Part shown: positions 18,442 through 28,300 of the stretch, in pieces | Numbering within the stretch: position 1 is the first letter of the stretch | Layout: every line of letters starts with the position of its first letter | Assembly: GCA_016716135.1 (NCBI GenBank) | Contig: JADJWX010000003.1 | Coordinates: 1 to 29,193, forward strand | Direction of reading: 5' to 3' | DNA from: Lewinellaceae bacterium | GTDB lineage: Bacteria; Bacteroidota; Bacteroidia; Chitinophagales; Saprospiraceae | DNA length: 29,193 nucleotides | The notes under the pieces: generated by a model | Told to the model about the DNA's origin: nothing | What the model saw: only the letters and a program-made list of their open reading frames with translations | Databases searched by the model: none | Made by a program: the position numbers and the translations under genes

Positions 18442-18522
18442 AATCAGTGGTGGAATAATAACCCGGCAAAAAGTACGGTCTTTTGGCAAAGGCCGCAGTT
18501 CCACCCAGGCAGATTGCATACC

Positions 18523-19083
18523 CACGGCATCAATCACTGCGCAAAGGCGGTCAAAAATAGCATCAATCGTACCCATCCTTCAATGGAATGGCTTTTATTT
18601 GCCCGGCATAATAATCGTGCACGGGGCGGGTTTCACTTTGTAAACATCGATCCGGTTGCGAATGATAGTTTCATCAAGGTCATCGGTGCGCCCGAGGTCT
18701 CTCCCCGAAGGGTAATGCGCTTGATAATTTCCGCATCGGGTACGTGCAGCGCCAGCAAGGCATGAATTTCCGTTTTTCTTCGGCCATAAGCAGGTCAAGG
18801 GCTTGTGCCTGAGGAATGGTACGTGGAAATCCGTCAAAATAAATCCACTGGCTTCGGGTGTGCTTCCACTTTGTTGCGCAGCATACCGATCGTCACTTCA
18901 TCCGGAACCAGTTCGCCCTGTGCAATATACGCTTTTGCTTGTTGGCCAAGCGGGGTATTGTTCCCATTTCATAGCGAAACAAATCGCCAGTACTAATGTG
19001 TACCAAATTGTATTTTTCAACCAAGCGTGCGGCCTGTGTACCCTTGCCGGATCCGGGAGGGCCAAAAGGATCAAATTTATCAT
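18523..19083 (-). CDS. adk: Adenylate kinase
   Basis: This essential enzyme interconverts ATP, AMP and ADP. ATG 19083 starts 'MINLILFGPPGSGKGTQAAR' once one T is restored; GPPGSGKGT is the P-loop. Then 'LVEKYNLVHISTGDLFRYEM' (AMP-binding), 'GELVPDEVTIGMLRNKV', 'FDGFPRTIPQAQALDLL', 'SGRTDDLDETIIRNRIDVYK' (LID-region Arg and Asp residues), and the C-terminus 'DYYAGQIKAIPLKG', 'MGTIDAIFDRLCAVIDAV'. Cys-rich LID zinc ligands are absent, as in Gram-negative forms. About 187 aa is typical for Bacteroidota. The exact stop is not resolvable: the raw frame stays open through to the divIC start, but a TGA lies in another frame within GCAGTGATTGATG at 18530-18540. I place the end near 18523. At least four frame changes occur. 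Confidence 0.93.
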
Positions 19084-19126
19084 ATTGAGGCCTGAAAATT
19101 GAGGCTGGCAAAAATAGGCATTAATC

Positions 19127-20075
19127 TTAAAAATCTGTGATCCTGTAGCGTGCACCGAAATTGTTTATCCATTGGTGCAAGCGCCAATACATCTTCAGGC
19201 CTAAAAAGTTCCGGTCCCGGGGTTTAGAGTTGCCGCAGTACCGCAGGCGACACCGATTTGTGCCATTTCACGGAGCGGTTTGCCTTCACCGAGCGCCCAG
19301 ATCATGCCGGCCACCATGCTATCGCCGGCGCCGACCGTACTGCGTTTTTAACCGTCGGAGCCGGAATATGTTCGAATCCATCCGGTAACCAACAAAAGCC
19401 CTGCGCCCCTAGGGAAACCACCACTACTTCGCATTTGCCCTGGTGGATTATTCCCAGTGCGGCGTCATCCACCTGGTTCATTTCAGATTAGGCACGCCGG
19501 CAAGAGCGCTTAGTTCAGCCAGGTTGGGTTTGAGCAAATGCAGTCCTTCATCGGCAGCCGCCTGGAAGTGCGGCCCCGGAGGTATCCAACACGAATTCCT
19601 GGCATTGATCGACTTGGAAAACGCCGCCACTTTTTCATAAAAAAGTTACCGGCAAGCCCGGTGGCAGGCTGCCGCTGGCATCAGGATGTCCAGGCGAAGC
19701 CGTGGACCAGATCCAGATGGCATTAGCTTGCCCTTTCGTTCAGCGTCAGGCCGGGCATGGTAAACCGGTATTGCAATGTGGGTACTTGTTTCGGTCACCG
19801 ACACATTCTCCCGGGTTTCGCCGGCGTACTATAAGGTTTGGGTTTGCACACCGGCTGCCGCCACAAATATCGAGCAAACGGCGGACATTGCGCCCCCTGC
19901 CGGAAAACTGCCGCGTGCTCATTCCGCCCAGTTTACGGATTCCTTTGGAAACATTAATTCCGCCGCCACCGGCATCAAATTGATGGCAGCGCACCGCAGT
20001 TTTTGTTCGGGTACCAGGCGTTCGATCGTGGTGCTTTGTCGAGGGCCGGGTTCAAGGTAACGTTACGATGTTCAC
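19127..20075 (-). CDS. 1-phosphofructokinase-type PfkB family sugar kinase
   Basis: The start is read as GTG 20075: 'MNIVTLTLNPALDKA' after one base is restored, then 'RLVPEQKLRCAA', 'FDAGGGGINVSKGIRKLGG' (PfkB signature 1; the GGGGINV loop binds substrate), 'FPAGG', 'QYRFTMPG', 'LHLLKPNLAELSALAGV', 'GKCEVVVVSLGAQG', 'GFEHIPAPTVK', and 'STVGAGDSMVAGMIWALGEG' (signature 2; the Asp of GAGD is the catalytic base and GAG forms the anion hole). It ends 'LHQWINNFGARYRITDF' at 19127. The size of ~316 aa and the 'LTLNPALDK' start fit the 1-phosphofructokinase/6-phosphofructokinase II/tagatose-6-phosphate kinase group; which phosphosugar is used cannot be told. It heads the minus-strand run with adk 43 bp downstream and is divergent from the glycosylase gene. 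It is one of the most heavily frame-broken genes here (at least seven changes). Confidence 0.85.
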
Positions 20076-20087
20076 GTTGATTTTTCG

Positions 20088-20095
20088 TACATTTG
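20088..20095 (+). promoter_or_regulatory. Probable -7 box for the DNA glycosylase gene
   Basis: TACATTTG matches the Bacteroidota TAnnTTTG -7 consensus and ends 15 bp before the ATG at 20111, in the short divergent gap after the pfkB-type kinase start. No good -33 element is seen at normal spacing. Confidence 0.45.
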
Positions 20096-20110
20096 TTTTT
20101 CCTCGCAACA

Positions 20111-20741
20111 ATGATACAGAACTCGACGAAACAAGCCTTCAGCAAGCAATCACAATGGCTGGCTGCGCGCGATCTGCCCTGGAACGCGTATTCCGGCAAT
20201 ACGGTTACCCGCCACTATGGCCGCGGAGCCGGATTTTCAACGCTTGTTCATATTATTCTGGAGCAACAGGTCTCCCTGGCCTCCGCAAATGCGGCGTTTC
20301 AACGGCTTCAACAACTGGGCACGGTTACGCCCGGGGCATTTTTGAACCTCGATGACGGCAAGCTTACGAAACATTGGATTTAGCCGGCAAAAAACCAGGT
20401 TTACACCCGGCGCTAGCACAGGAAATACTGCATGGAGATCTTGATTTGTCCGCCCTTGCGGAACTTCCGGATGAACTTGTCGGGCAACGATTAAAAAATT
20501 GAAAGGGATTGGTGACTGGACCGTTGATATTTATCTTTCCGAGTGTCTTCTGCGGCCGGATACCTTGCCGAAAGGGGATATCGCTATGCAGGAAGCTTCC
20601 GATATTGAAAGGGCTTCAAGAGCGCCCGGTACACGAGAGTTTGCTAAACAAACCCAACATTGGCGACCCTGGCGCAGTGTCAGTTCAGGATGTTGTGGCA
20701 CTTTTACCTCTGTGAACGAAATCGGGCTTGCCGGAAAATAA
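20111..20741 (+). CDS. AlkA-type DNA-3-methyladenine glycosylase (HhH-GPD family)
   Basis: This base-excision repair enzyme removes alkylated bases. ATG 20111 opens 'MIQNSTKQAFSKQSQWLAAR', 'FSTLVHIILEQQVSLASANA' (the conserved EQQVS block), 'AFQRLQQLGTVTPGAFLNLD' and, after frame changes, 'LDLSALAELPDELVGQRL'. The helix-hairpin-helix is 'KKLKGIGDWTVDIYLSEC' followed by 'RPDTLPKGDIAMQE'; the Asp of PKGDIA is the catalytic residue. The tail continues in other frames with 'FRYLKGLQERPVHESLLNKP' and 'WHFYLCE'. About 209 aa is normal for the short Bacteroidota form without the AlkA N-terminal domain. Which frame carries the true stop is uncertain; I use TAA at 20739-20741. The SDR gene begins 22 bp later on the same strand. 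Confidence 0.88.
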
Positions 20742-20763
20742 AGCCACTAATAACATTGAAACC

Positions 20764-21568
20764 ATGCAAGACTATTTTTTTCAAAAACGCATCTGGATAA
20801 CCGGCGCCTCCTCCGGAATCGGCGAAGCGCTGGCCTATGCCTTTTGCCGAAGCGGGCGCTCCAGACCATTATTTCTGCACGAAATCAGGTCGAGCGGATC
20901 GTTGGGCCACCGAAGCAAGATCTAAAGGTGCTCTAGGCGTGCTCATTCAAGTGCTCGATCTGGATCAACATGATACAATTGCCGGCATTGTTTCCAATAT
21001 TTTAAATCAGGTCGGCAAAGTGGAGAACTCGTCCAATTGGCGGGGGAATCTCAGCGAGCCGGGCATTGGACCCCCTCTTGAAGTGGATAAACGCCGATGG
21101 ATATCAACTTTTCGGCACTATCGCACTTGACCAAAGCATTGCTGCCCAGCATGATGACGCACCAACTGGGCATCAACGTGTTGTCACCAGCCTGGACTGG
21201 AAAATTTGGCTCACCGCTCCGCTCAGCTTCAGCAGCGTCCAAACATGCGCTGCATGGCTTTTTTGACATCTTCGGGCCGAACGGGCGATACACCTATTCC
21301 GGGTTACTATTACCTGCCCTGGTTTTGTGCGTACAAATATCGGTATCAACGCATTGACCGGGTCCGGCAAACCACAGGGTACCATGGACGACGCTACCGG
21401 CAAGGGCCCCACGCCATCCAACGCCGCCTATCAAATTTTACGCGCCATACCGAAAAGGGAAAGAAGAGGTTTGGTTTGGCGGAAAAAGAAGTGTTGGGTG
21501 TTTATATCAAACGTTTTTCCCGGCTTTTTTTCAAAATTGATCAAGCGCCGCAAAAAGTTACCGATTAA
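20764..21568 (+). CDS. Short-chain dehydrogenase/reductase family oxidoreductase
   Basis: ATG 20764 begins 'MQDYFFQKRIWITGASSGIG', whose TGASSGIG is the NAD(P)-binding loop, then 'EALAYAFAEAGAQTIISARN' after a frame change. 'VLDLDQHDTIAGIVSNILNQ', 'GKVE..VQLAG', 'MDINFSALSHLTKALLPSMM' and 'ASKHALHGFFD' follow. The catalytic Tyr of YxxxK is missing in the raw text (Ser-Ala-Ala-Ser-Lys), but one inserted and one deleted base would restore 'YSASK'. 'ITCPGFVRTNIGINALTGSG' is the usual loop after the active site, and the end is 'GGKEVLGVYIKRF', 'APQKVTD' at 21568. At ~268 aa it is a classical SDR; the substrate is unknown. It is probably cotranscribed with the glycosylase gene and ends tail-to-tail with the DoxX gene, one base apart. 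Confidence 0.87.
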
Positions 21569-21569
21569 A

Positions 21570-21974
21570 TCAAACTTTTGTTGTGGCCAATAGGCGCCGG
21601 ATACCGTGTCGCCCACTTCCCTTACCTACCAACACTAGCAATCCCCCGATGATCGCCATTTTTTCGTGAACAGGATACTTTGCAGCCCGGATTTGGTCTG
21701 GGGAAAGGCCCAAAAGTCATGTACAATAATGGTCACCGGAAACCAATACATCAGCAGCATGATCGCTCGAGGGTAGACCGATAACCTAACAAAACCATGA
21801 TGCCCATCACCAGCAAAAAAAATGGCACCGTACAACAACAAGTCCTGATTCCAGGTCAACCCATGTTGGGTCATCGTTTCTTTGGTTTTATTGAAAAACT
21901 ATGGAATCCACTGCTTCAAACAGAAAAATGGCAGAAAGGAAAATCCGGCCAATCAAGTCGGTAAAATCGCGCAT
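21570..21974 (-). CDS. DoxX-family membrane protein
   Basis: The composite of about 134 aa begins at ATG 21974: 'MRDFTDLIGRIFLSAIFLFE', 'AVDSIVFFNKTKETMTQHGL', 'LLLYGAIFFLLVMGIMVLLG', 'IMLLMYWFPVTIIVHDFWAF', 'KMAIIGGLLVLVGKGSGRHG', 'IRRLLATTKV', stop at 21570. Four predicted helices, the 'GR-FLSAIFLFE' start and 'IIVHDFWAF..L..KKMAIIGGL' region are typical of DoxX/TQO-small-subunit relatives. Most are small inner-membrane proteins of unclear role, some linked to quinone or sulfur redox chemistry. It ends facing the SDR gene, with the two stops one base apart, and there is no room for a terminator between them. Frame changes lie near 21905, 21830, 21770 and 21670. Confidence 0.78.
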
Positions 21975-22185
21975 AAGTTAAACACAGAGATGGAATCGGC
22001 GGAAGCCCAACCGGTCAGTTCTGATAGCGCGAAGGTAATCATTATCAAATTTAGAAATAAGCAGTGTTGTACACGCTGCATATTCGCCTGAAATACTTGG
22101 TAATTATTTCTCCGACTATGACGAGGCTTCATAGGAAACCCGCCTATGCCACCGCCACGCCAGCTACGGCGGGCAAATAAAAAAA

Positions 22186-22212
22186 GCCCCCCTCCAGCAT
22201 TTGGAGAGAGGC
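22186..22212 (-). terminator. Intrinsic terminator for the giant secreted protein gene
   Basis: On the minus strand GCCTCTCTCC, a 7-nt loop and GGAGGGGGGC form a stem with G-T pairs, directly followed by TTTTTTTATTT. It lies about 170 bp past the stop at 22381, after two other hairpins, so the mRNA would carry a structured 3' end. Confidence 0.8.
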
Positions 22213-22312
22213 CATCCCAAAAACCGATTTTAAAGTATGTTAAAATCGATTCCTGGTTATTCCTTCTTCGGCAAGGCTCGGTTTGCCGGTTTTGTTGCAC
22301 TTTTCTTGGTTT

Positions 22313-22346
22313 GACGGTTAGCAGGCTTGTAATCCTGCTAACCGTC
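22313..22346. repeat. Perfect 14-bp hairpin downstream of the giant gene
   Basis: GACGGTTAGCAGG (22313-22325) pairs exactly with CCTGCTAACCGTC (22334-22346) across an 8-nt loop CTTGTAAT. No T-run follows on either strand. It looks like a REP-type palindrome rather than a terminator. Confidence 0.75.
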
Positions 22347-22361
22347 TCACCGTCTATTCAG

Positions 22362-22380
22362 TGCGAACCAGAGGTTCGCA
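22362..22380. repeat. Hairpin touching the stop codon of the giant gene
   Basis: TGCGAACC and GGTTCGCA (8-bp perfect arms) flank AGA, and the element ends at 22380, the base next to the stop codon (22381-22383) of the minus-strand gene. It is of the same kind as the hairpins at 22313-22346 and 11393-11417: a short loop, no T-run and gene-end placement. Confidence 0.7.
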
Positions 22381-25300
22381 TTACTTCGACTGAATCATCT
22401 TACGCGTGGCGCTGTTGCTGGCAGTTTCAACTGGTAGTACAGCACACCCGGAGGTGTTCAGCACTGCGCGGTCGATTGTTACCGCGTTGTAGTCTTGCTG
22501 TAGTCACCGCGCTGCGTGAAGATCATCCGGCCCGACCTATCAAAGATCGACAGCGTTGCTTCGGCTGCCTCCGGCAGGTAGAAGCCAATCTGTGTCTTGT
22601 TGATGAACGGGTTCGGCGTGTTCTGGTACAACTCGAAGCCCAGACCAGCGATTGTCGATCCGTTCGCGCCGTTGAAGCGGAAGGCAACACTCAGGCGCTC
22701 GGCGCCGGCGTTGTAGGCCTCGGCTTTCGTGATCCGGGTCGATACGCCCAGCATCTGGCCCAACTGGCCGTTGGCTTTGGCGCGGAACGTCAGCGCAAAT
22801 TCTGCCTGGTTGGCGCCATCCCACGACGTGGTCAGCGCACCTTCTTTGGCAAACACGCCAAAGTTGTCCAACTGCATGCTTGCGCCCGGAGCGATGTTCA
22901 CCAATTCCAGGTTGTTGTAGTTCATCGTGAACTGGTAGCCCCGTACTTTCTCGGCGGCTTTGAACGTCACCGTGAATTCCTCGCCGGCTTTCACCGCGCG
23001 GTCTTCAACGTCGAACAACAAAGTGCCGGCCGTACGGTCTTCCGTGCTCATCAGGCTGCTCGTTACGGCGTTGCCGTTCACGTCACCCGTCTTAACCGAT
23101 ACGAAGTCCTCGTCGTCCATGCTGGCTTGCATGTTCGCGATCTGCTTCGTTTCAGGAAGATCGCAGCAAACGGATTGTTCTGGTTCGGGAACGTGTAGGT
23201 CTTGTCTCAAAGCGCCACGACGTGTTGTTCGGCAACCCGTGTAGATACCAAGGATCAACTTACGCAACTCAACAATGTCGAACGTCGTGATCGAACGGCT
23301 GTTGTTAGCATCCGCTGCGATCATTTTGTACGGCGTGTTCAGCGGCTCAAGGCCCAGGATGTGCTTGTTGATCAGCACCAGGTCAAACGTCGATACGCCA
23401 TTCAGCGGATCGTTGTCCTTCTTCGGCGTGAGCGTAAAGTCACCGGCAAGCGGTACTGCAGTCAGCATGGAGTCACCTGTCTGGTTCGTTATATCGGACA
23501 ACCCACCGCCCGGAAGCGCCCGGTGGCTGCCCGTCAGCGTCACTGTTGCATCTTCCTGGCCATTGGCGCCTTCTGTTTTCAGCGCACCGGCTACGTTGCC
23601 GAAGTTGGTGCCACAGATGCCCATGTTATCCTGAACGATCACGTGGGTCTCGCGCAGTAGTCGGCATTGCCGGCCGATCGATCGACCACAATTCCACGAA
23701 CTGCGTTCCCAGTTCGCTGCAATCAAACGTCACACTCTTCTGCGGCGTGCCGTCCGGGTTCAGCGGAAGCCCGTGCCGGTACCCGACTTGCGGATCGCCG
23801 TAACGAGTTTGTTCGACGGCGTGCAGTTATCTTCAGTGTACTGCAGGAAGTCCGTATCCCACAGCGCGATCATCTGCGTCGGCATGATGTTCACGCTCAG
23901 GCCGTTGATGCATACCACCGTCGGCTTCTTGCAATCTTTCACTACGAAAGTGTATTCGCAAATCTCTTCGTTGCCGCAACCGTCCGTGATCACCCACTTG
24001 ATCTTGTGTGTGCCGTACGGCAACTGCGGTACTACGTAGTTGTTCGGCTGTTGGATCGTGTTCCAGCGCACGCAGGCAGTCTTGTCGTTGCCGCTTACCG
24101 TGTTCTGGATCGTGAAGCCGTACTTCTGATTCGACGGTACCGGACGCTCGTCGAAAGCGCTCGGCGTGCCGCCCGTGAAGTTCGGGTTCTGCGCGTTGCC
24201 AAACTGAACATTGCTGTAACCCGGCGGGTTGCTGCTCGATACTACGGTTTCCAATCACGCCGTCGCCGTTCAAATCAAGGAACAGGATGTAGCGGATGTT
24301 CACGTTCGAGCCCGAGCACAGGTCCGTAGCGGTGATGCACAGGTCCGTCGGTGCTTCGCACAGGTCGTGGGCTCATCGTTTGGCTGTCATACCAGTACGA
24401 TTCGTTCCAGAACTGCGGGTCGTTCGCCGTCAGGTCGCAAATTTCTACCGGCTGGCAGGGCACTGCACAACCGGCTTCTGACCGTCGATGATCTTGATGA
24501 TCTGCTTGTACTTGAAGCAGTTGTTGTTCGCAATGCTCGGTACCGTAACCTGCTGGTTGGTAGCATAGTTCGTGTACGTACCACCGTGGTAGAACACCGA
24601 GTAGTTCAGCGTCTGCGGGTCCGTCGGGTTCACCCGTACGTTCGTCGGCTGCCACGGCTGCGGCGTGCCCAGCGGGGAGATCGTCGGACCTACCAGGTTC
24701 GCCGGGTTGTTCGTCGTCGCGTTCGGGTTCGGGTTCGGTACCTGTACACAAGGCTGGTTCGGGCTGTAGGTGCACCAGTTGATCACTGTCCACGTACGCT
24801 CGATTTTGTAGCAGGCATCCGGTACAACCGTGAAGATCTCGTCTTCGAACGATACACCCAGCAATTCACAGTCTTCGCCGTTAAACTCAGGCTCACCGTA
24901 GTTGCCCGTGCCGTCGCATACCGTTACGATCACGTCGTTCGGGAACTTCAGCCAGTAGTCTTGCTCGTAGTTTACAAAAATGCGCTGCGTGCACTGGCTC
25001 GATTGGCCATGGCAGTCAAAGGCACGGAACGTACGCGTGATCGTACCTTTCGAGCACAGCGTGTCGAAGAAGTTGTAGTTCGCCGTGTGCGACAAACCGC
25101 ACTGACCCTGGTAAACCTGGGCAGTATCCAGGCAGCAGTTGTCATACACTGCCGCTTTGCCGTATGCCCACAGGCTCCGGGTCGAAGTTCTCGCAACTTA
25201 CCGTTACGTTCGCCGGAGACTGGCACACCGGTTTGATCTTATCCTGTACGGATACCGTGATCATACACTCGTTCCGTACCGGTTCGCCGCTCGGGCCAAT

Positions 25301-28300
25301 GACGATATTGCCGTTGGCATCCAATTGATAAACCGTCAGGATCACCGTTTGCTCGGTACCTACCTCGCAGCAGTAGAATTTGATCGAGTCACCTTCAGTG
25401 ATCGCACGCTCAAATTCGCTCGGGGGAACGTCGGGAACGGACTGGCGCAATCCGGGAAGCCGCGGATCGGGTTCAGACCCGTGATGCAGTCGCTGTACGG
25501 AGCCATACGGCGGATCGAGAAGCGAACGTCGCCGCAATTGTCATACGAACCGTCATCAAATGTGGTTGCCTTAACCCAGGTCACACCTGCAAAATTGCAG
25601 GCATCCAGTGCCGGCGGTACATCCAGGAAGCCCGCAGGACCGTAGCAGTCAAACGGATCGTCCACACCAATACCGACTACCGTGAATTCATCACAGGCCA
25701 CCGGCGGGGTGTAGTCGCGTACAATTACGCGGAATTCGCAAACAGTTGTATTGCCGCAGTCATCTTCAAGCGTATACATAACCTGGTGGCTACCGATCGG
25801 CAAGCAAGGCGTCGAGCCTACGTTGACCATCGTGTCCGGCTCCCACAGGTTGTTGCCCGGGAAGGAGCTCATCGAACCACCTACGTTGTACATGTTCAGT
25901 ACCTGACCCGTTTGCGGGTCAATTACAGTAATCATAGCCGTTACCGACTTGATGCGCGAGCAGTTGTCCGAAGCAATAAAGTCCGGAAGGTCAACCGTAG
26001 CACAGCAAGTGAACGGATCGGTGCTGACCGTGATGTTGGCCGGGCAGTCGAACGTCGGGCCATCATGGTCGGCTACTTTGATAATCTGGTTGTGCTCGAT
26101 GTCTTCACCGGAGCACCAGTCGATGATTGTCCATTTGCGGCGGATTTTGTACGTACCGTCACAAACGTCGATCACTACATCTTCAAAAGTCCAGCCAATG
26201 GAGCAGCCATCAGGCTCACCAAAGACATAAGGATAGCCTTGCAGGCCGATTCCTTCGAGGTAACCCGGCGTAATCTGAGCAGGGGCTAAAGCCGCTGCAA
26301 GCCAGGGATGGCTGATCAACATCATCATAGTTCGGCGGCAGTTGAACGCCACTGATTGACGAGCGCAGGAAGCGAATCTGCTGGATGCAGGTAGCGGTGT
26401 TGCCGCTGGCATCCGTTGCCGTCCATTTGCGGTTGATGATCGTCGTCAGGCCGGAAGCGCAGTCTTGCGTAACTTCCGTATCCAGGTAGCACAGCGATGC
26501 TTCGGAGCAGGGCTCAAGCACCGGAGTGCCGGGCCGGCAGGTACGGCGTAACATGCCTGGCCATTCGGGAATACAGTTACAAATTGTTGCAAACCATTCG
26601 GGAACGGTACTTCACCAAGCAATTGGAATTGCAGCGTAGCATTTACAGTTCCACCGTCACCACCTACGAAATCCTGTACACCAAGTGTCCAGGTACCGTT
26701 AGCGCCACCTGCAAGCAGGGAGCTCAACGAACCGATAGCCTGATATGTACCGGAAATCGTCAGGTTGGCAGCATTACAGGTATTTTCAAGATCAGCAGCC
26801 GTCAGGCTGGCATTATCGTCAAAAAGAACGTCCATGCCATCGTTGGCACAGCTAAAACCGGTAGCCGGTACACCCGGACGGTCAAACAAGAAAATAGTAG
26901 TACCATTCGGCGCCGTCAGTTTGGCATCGATATCGCCGACCCAAGTGTGAGAAGTATTGAATTGTACAGTAAGACTAACAATCGGCGCACCTGCGGGCAG
27001 GTTTACCGTAGTGCTGCTGGTGACGTTTTGACCATCAATGGTGCTGAGTGAAGGCAGCACAAAATCAGAATTTACGATAGCAGCAAGTTCGCCCGGTGTA
27101 CCGTCAGCGTTACAGGGTACGTCTGCACCTTCGCAAAACCAATACCGGGAGGCAGTTTGTCTTCAACCTTGACATTACCCCAGCATTTGTTGCCGGTGTC
27201 AGGGTCGGTTACACGCACCTGGTATGTTTACCAACGTCACCAGGGCCCAGCACTGCCGGTACCCACGGGCCGTTACCAAACGGAGCCGTTTTATCTAATT
27301 CAACAATATAATCGTCATAACAGCCATAAGGGCCGCCTTCCAATACCTGGTCGGCGCCGATCGTATCCTGGCACCCGGACTGGGGAAATTTGAACAAGGT
27401 CGTTGCAAACCAACGGATTTCGATCGGGCTGGCATATTCGTTCACCGTGATGTCGAAGCAGCAATCAGCGATGACTTCACCCGTGGCCGGGTTGCCAAGT
27501 TCGAAGCAGTTTTGCGTCGTACCGCGCGGGAATTCAGAACCGCTGGGCAGACCGGCTGTTTGCGAAACAACAGCCGGCAGCAATTGCGGCTGCGTACCAT
27601 TAAGCACCTGGAGCAGGTGGATGAAACCGAAGCCAAAACTAGCATGGCTGGTCGGTACGGTAATACCCAGAGTCTGGCAAGTGATATAACTCGGACCGGT
27701 TTCACCACCGTAGTTACCGCCACATACAAACGGACCACCTCCAGTTTTACGCTGTTCCACAACAAAGCCGTACCGGCAGGAATAACTACCGGAGTGGCGA
27801 AGTTGATCGTGGACAATTGTTGACCACCGGGAACAGCAACATTAGCAGACTGACCAAGCAGGGTCATTTGCGCAATGTCAAGTGTAGCAGCGCCAACCGC
27901 ACCGGTGTAGGAGTAGATAAAAATCTGCGTCGTACCAGCAAAGAAGCTACCAACTTGAATTGAGTTGACCGTAAAGGCACCGGGAGTGCATTGTTGCACG
28001 CCATTGGCTGGTCCGAGTACCTGCAGCGCAGTCCAAAGCGTCCTGTAGGATCGTCGTTCAGGTTTTGCGTCAGTGAGAACGGACCTCGATCGGAAAATCC
28101 AGACAGTCGCCGGTAAAGAACGGCGTCGTACGGAACCGAGATCGAAACATGCACCCGAGCCAGATTGAACGTCACGTTAGACGGGCAAATTGAACACGCA
28201 AGGTTCGGGCGGAAGCAATTGGTTGATGGTTCAACGGAACGTCAATCACAGCAACCAGCGCCGGCAGGCCATCCGTCGCCGGAAGTCGTCACGGTCAGAT

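Larger units (their letters stand above)
21975..22380. other. Gene-free stretch with hairpins and a terminator
   Basis: No coding frame is convincing in these 406 bp between the DoxX start (minus) and the stop of the giant secreted gene (minus). It must hold the DoxX promoter on the minus strand. It contains four stem-loops, listed separately where well formed; one more lies at 22130-22148 (CATAGG, 7-nt loop, CCTATG). A GC-rich tract (22149-22175) follows that hairpin. Confidence 0.6.

Noticed and set aside
22146..25236. Long plus-strand open frames (about 350 and 335 codons) opposite the giant secreted gene
   Set aside because: They are shadows created by the strong codon bias of the minus-strand gene. 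Their products are Arg/Val-rich, with no domains or signal peptide, while the minus strand has clear domains throughout.
26446..27060. A proprotein-convertase (subtilisin-like) protease, suggested by the P-domain
   Set aside because: No Asp/His/Ser catalytic blocks are seen in the adjoining regions. In Bacteroidota, P-domains often occur without a protease domain in large secreted proteins.
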